A stretch of 34,022 nucleotides of DNA from DASTBU01 sp035711845 (GTDB lineage Bacteria; Acidobacteriota; Vicinamibacteria; Vicinamibacterales; 2-12-FULL-66-21), in contig DASTBU010000181.1 of assembly GCA_035711845.1 (NCBI GenBank), forward strand, positions 1 to 34,022. Direction: 5' to 3'. Under the pieces are notes generated by a model, which saw only the letters and a program-made list of their open reading frames with translations, was not told where the DNA came from and ran no database searches. Every line of letters begins with the position of its first letter. Within the stretch, counting starts at the first letter, position 1. The position numbers were made by a program, and so were the translations under genes. Below, one piece after another: positions 32,229 through 34,022 of the stretch.

Positions 32229-34022
32229 CTACTTCCTGTTCGGATACACCTTGATATTGTCGTAAAACACTTCCGAGCCGCCGCTCGGCGACGAGTTCAT
32301 CGCATCGGCATAGAGACCGGGGCTGCCCTTCAGACTGCCCCGCGGATCGAGGCTCTCGACGTTCCACGCGGCGGGCTCCGGCTCGCCCTTCGGCCAGACC
32401 TTTCCGCGCGCGCGGACCCGGCCACCATCGAGGTTCTGGACCTCCAGCTTCATCACGTACCAGGTGTCCGGCTTCCAGGCGTACTCGACCCTCTTCGTGC
32501 GGGCGGTCTCGGGCTGCCAGGGCTGGAGCTCGAGGCGCTGGTGATTGCCGAACAGCACGAGCTCGTACCGCTGGGCGACGATGCCGACGTCGGCCATCTG
32601 CCGGCGGCGTTCCATCGTTCGCACCTCGGCCTCGATCGTGTAGTTGCTGTGCTCCGTGGACCCGAAGAACGGCCGCGTGCGCTTCGCGAACGCGAACGGA
32701 TTGTTCGCCAGCTTCACGAGCACCTTGTTGCCCTCCTCGGTACGAACCGCGAACTTGCCGGTTGCGTTGACCCAGTGCGCCGGCGGAGTCTCTCCCGCGC
32801 TCTCGAAATCGAATGTCCACGGCAGATCGGGGATCACGCGAATACGCGACACGCCGGACACCGATCCGATCGTCGCCTTGACCGTTCCAGCCTGCGCGCC
32901 GCCGGCCTCGGCAGTGAACGTGCCGTTCTGAAGCGTTCCCTTCAGGCCCTCGAGTGTCCATGCGGCCTGTCCGGCGTTCGCGACGGATCGTCCTGCCGCG
33001 TCGAAGGCCTGCACGTGCAGCTTCACCGAGGCGCCCGGTTTCAGGATCAGCTCGGTCGGGCTGACGATCAGTGTTGCCGGCGATCCGCCCTGCGACCCGC
33101 CGTTCGTGCCCGAAACTGGCGCCGGCTTCGGCACGGCGGTCGAGCGCGCGGTCGTTGGAGCGGTCTTGGGTCCGATCGCATACAGTGCGTCCATCGACGT
33201 GACGTACACCCGCCCGCGGGCGACGATGGGCGAGGCGATGATCAACTCCGACTTCTCAGGCGTGCCGAGCCAGTCCTGATCGAGGATCTCCGCGCGATCG
33301 GCGTGGGGGCGAACGATGTAGAACTTCCCGCCCGCATCGCCGGTGTTCTCGGTGCCGATATAGAGTTTTCCGTCGGCCAGCACGGGCGAGGCCTTGGCAA
33401 TCGTGCCGAGGGTCTGGTGCCACAGCTGTTTTCCGTCTTTGAGGTCGAACGCGAACAGCACGCCCCCGTTATCGAGCACGTAGATGCGCTCACCGTCGCT
33501 CACGGGAGACGCGTAGCCGGCCTGTACCCCCCTGACGAGCCAGCGGGCATCCTTGTCCGTCAGCGTGCCCCTCGAAGCCGCCGGGACGGCCGCCAGCATT
33601 CCCATCGCGCTCGTGTTGTGGTTTTCCTCGCTGTGGCTCACGATCACGTCAGGACCAACAAGGAGCGCGGCGGTGTTCAGCCCGCGCTTGCTGACCATCC
33701 AGTTCCAGATGGACTCACCGGTCGAGACCTCGAGCGCGTGCATCGCGCCATCGCTGCCGCCCGTGAAGAACATCCGTGTGCCGTTGACGTCCGCGATGAA
33801 AGGATTCGCGTAAATCGTGTCGGTCGGCCGTCCTTCCGGAGCGCTGATCCAGGTCGCCTGACCCGTCGCCTTGTCGAACGACACGAAGCGGTGCGCGCCG
33901 TTGGCGTGCTGCCCCCAGAGGAACATGAGGCCGCTGACAATCACCTGATCGCCGTCCACCACCGGTGACGACACGCGCCCGCCGTGCGTCGTCCACATCC
34001 CGAACTCCTCGGCCAGCGAGCG
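32229..34022 (-). CDS. Multidomain beta-propeller with Ig-like and ConA-like C-terminal domains (5' part beyond window)
   Basis: The frame is open to the right edge, so the N-terminus and any signal peptide are missing; 597 residues are visible. First comes a PQQ-type propeller: HRFVSFDKATGQATWIS, MHALEVSTGESIWNW, LFAFDLKDGKQLWHQTL, and further blades to about residue 285. Next a bacterial Ig-like domain (LIVSPTELILKPGASVKLHV to RIRVIPDLPW). Last a jelly-roll, ConA-like domain starting FDFESAGETPPAHWV, with YTIEAEVRT, KPDTWYVMKLEVQNLDG and the end EVFYDNIKVYPN, like the DUF1080/3-keto-glycoside-hydrolase or LamG fold. This suggests a surface or periplasmic protein that binds glycans. First visible gene of the leftward propeller operon. 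Confidence 0.87.
   Translation of the reverse strand, partial: RSLAEEFGMWTTHGGRVSSPVVDGDQVIVSGLMFLWGQHANGAHRFVSFDKATGQATWISAPEGRPTDTIYANPFIADVNGTRMFFTGGSDGAMHALEVSTGESIWNWMVSKRGLNTAALLVGPDVIVSHSEENHNTSAMGMLAAVPAASRGTLTDKDARWLVRGVQAGYASPVSDGERIYVLDNGGVLFAFDLKDGKQLWHQTLGTIAKASPVLADGKLYIGTENTGDAGGKFYIVRPHADRAEILDQDWLGTPEKSELIIASPIVARGRVYVTSMDALYAIGPKTAPTTARSTAVPKPAPVSGTNGGSQGGSPATLIVSPTELILKPGASVKLHVQAFDAAGRSVANAGQAAWTLEGLKGTLQNGTFTAEAGGAQAGTVKATIGSVSGVSRIRVIPDLPWTFDFESAGETPPAHWVNATGKFAVRTEEGNKVLVKLANNPFAFAKRTRPFFGSTEHSNYTIEAEVRTMERRRQMADVGIVAQRYELVLFGNHQRLELQPWQPETARTKRVEYAWKPDTWYVMKLEVQNLDGGRVRARGKVWPKGEPEPAAWNVESLDPRGSLKGSPGLYADAMNSSPSGGSEVFYDNIKVYPNRK

Overview
The window is high-GC bacterial chromosome with a gene content typical of a free-living soil or sediment Acidobacteriota. 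Vicinamibacteria is the likeliest class, but this is inferred from gene types and not from a marker gene. The pointers are two very large Oar-like TonB-dependent receptors with an N-terminal carboxypeptidase-regulatory-like domain, four exported PQQ-type beta-propeller proteins, a remnant of what looks like an ADOP/MacB-type permease, and GTG/TTG starts. I saw no rRNA, tRNA, CRISPR array, insertion sequence or phage gene.

Layout. (1) 1-3425: the start of an outer-membrane receptor (leftward, running off the left edge) is divergent from a LacI-family regulator. Two near-identical 15-bp operator-like sites lie between them. (2) 3471-4750: a leftward DinB-like and DUF1206 membrane protein pair. 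(3) 4867-7639: an aminotransferase overlapping a GH77 4-alpha-glucanotransferase. (4) 7723-18317: a mostly rightward block with a short adenylate-forming ligase, a LuxC/ALDH-like reductase, a GT4 glycosyltransferase, an ABC ATPase, a 1122-residue FtsX-type permease and an exported beta-propeller. An antiparallel Rieske/DUF2231 membrane protein is inserted after the ligase. The block reads as a possible carboxylate-activation, reduction, glycosylation and export cassette; no such system is known to me in this form. (5) 18392-24022: a small DMT-like membrane protein and the second large receptor (leftward), divergent from a DUF3311/sodium-solute symporter pair. (6) 24114-26811: a permease remnant, an iron-dependent alcohol dehydrogenase, and a divergent MFS transporter only 40 bp away. 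(7) 26945-29457: an exported M20 peptidase and an AI-2E-family transporter. (8) 29542-34022: a leftward operon of three exported beta-propeller proteins, the first running off the right edge.

The most unusual non-coding signal is a family of degenerate short tandem repeats, mostly of 7-nt period, in many of the gene junctions. Each junction has its own word, and related words recur at distant junctions: TGCTGAA at 18.9 and 24.0 kb, and an ACTGGNA-type word at 3.4 and 28.3 kb. They resemble in kind the heptanucleotide STRR repeats of cyanobacteria. In one case the repeat starts exactly on the stop codon of the preceding gene, and in another it runs to within 3 nt of the chosen start codon of the following gene.

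Biologically the window combines polymer and sugar uptake (two receptors, LacI, GH77, symporters), oxidative periplasmic or surface functions (propellers, Rieske) and a possible small specialised pathway. All functional assignments come from motifs read by eye; no database search was possible.
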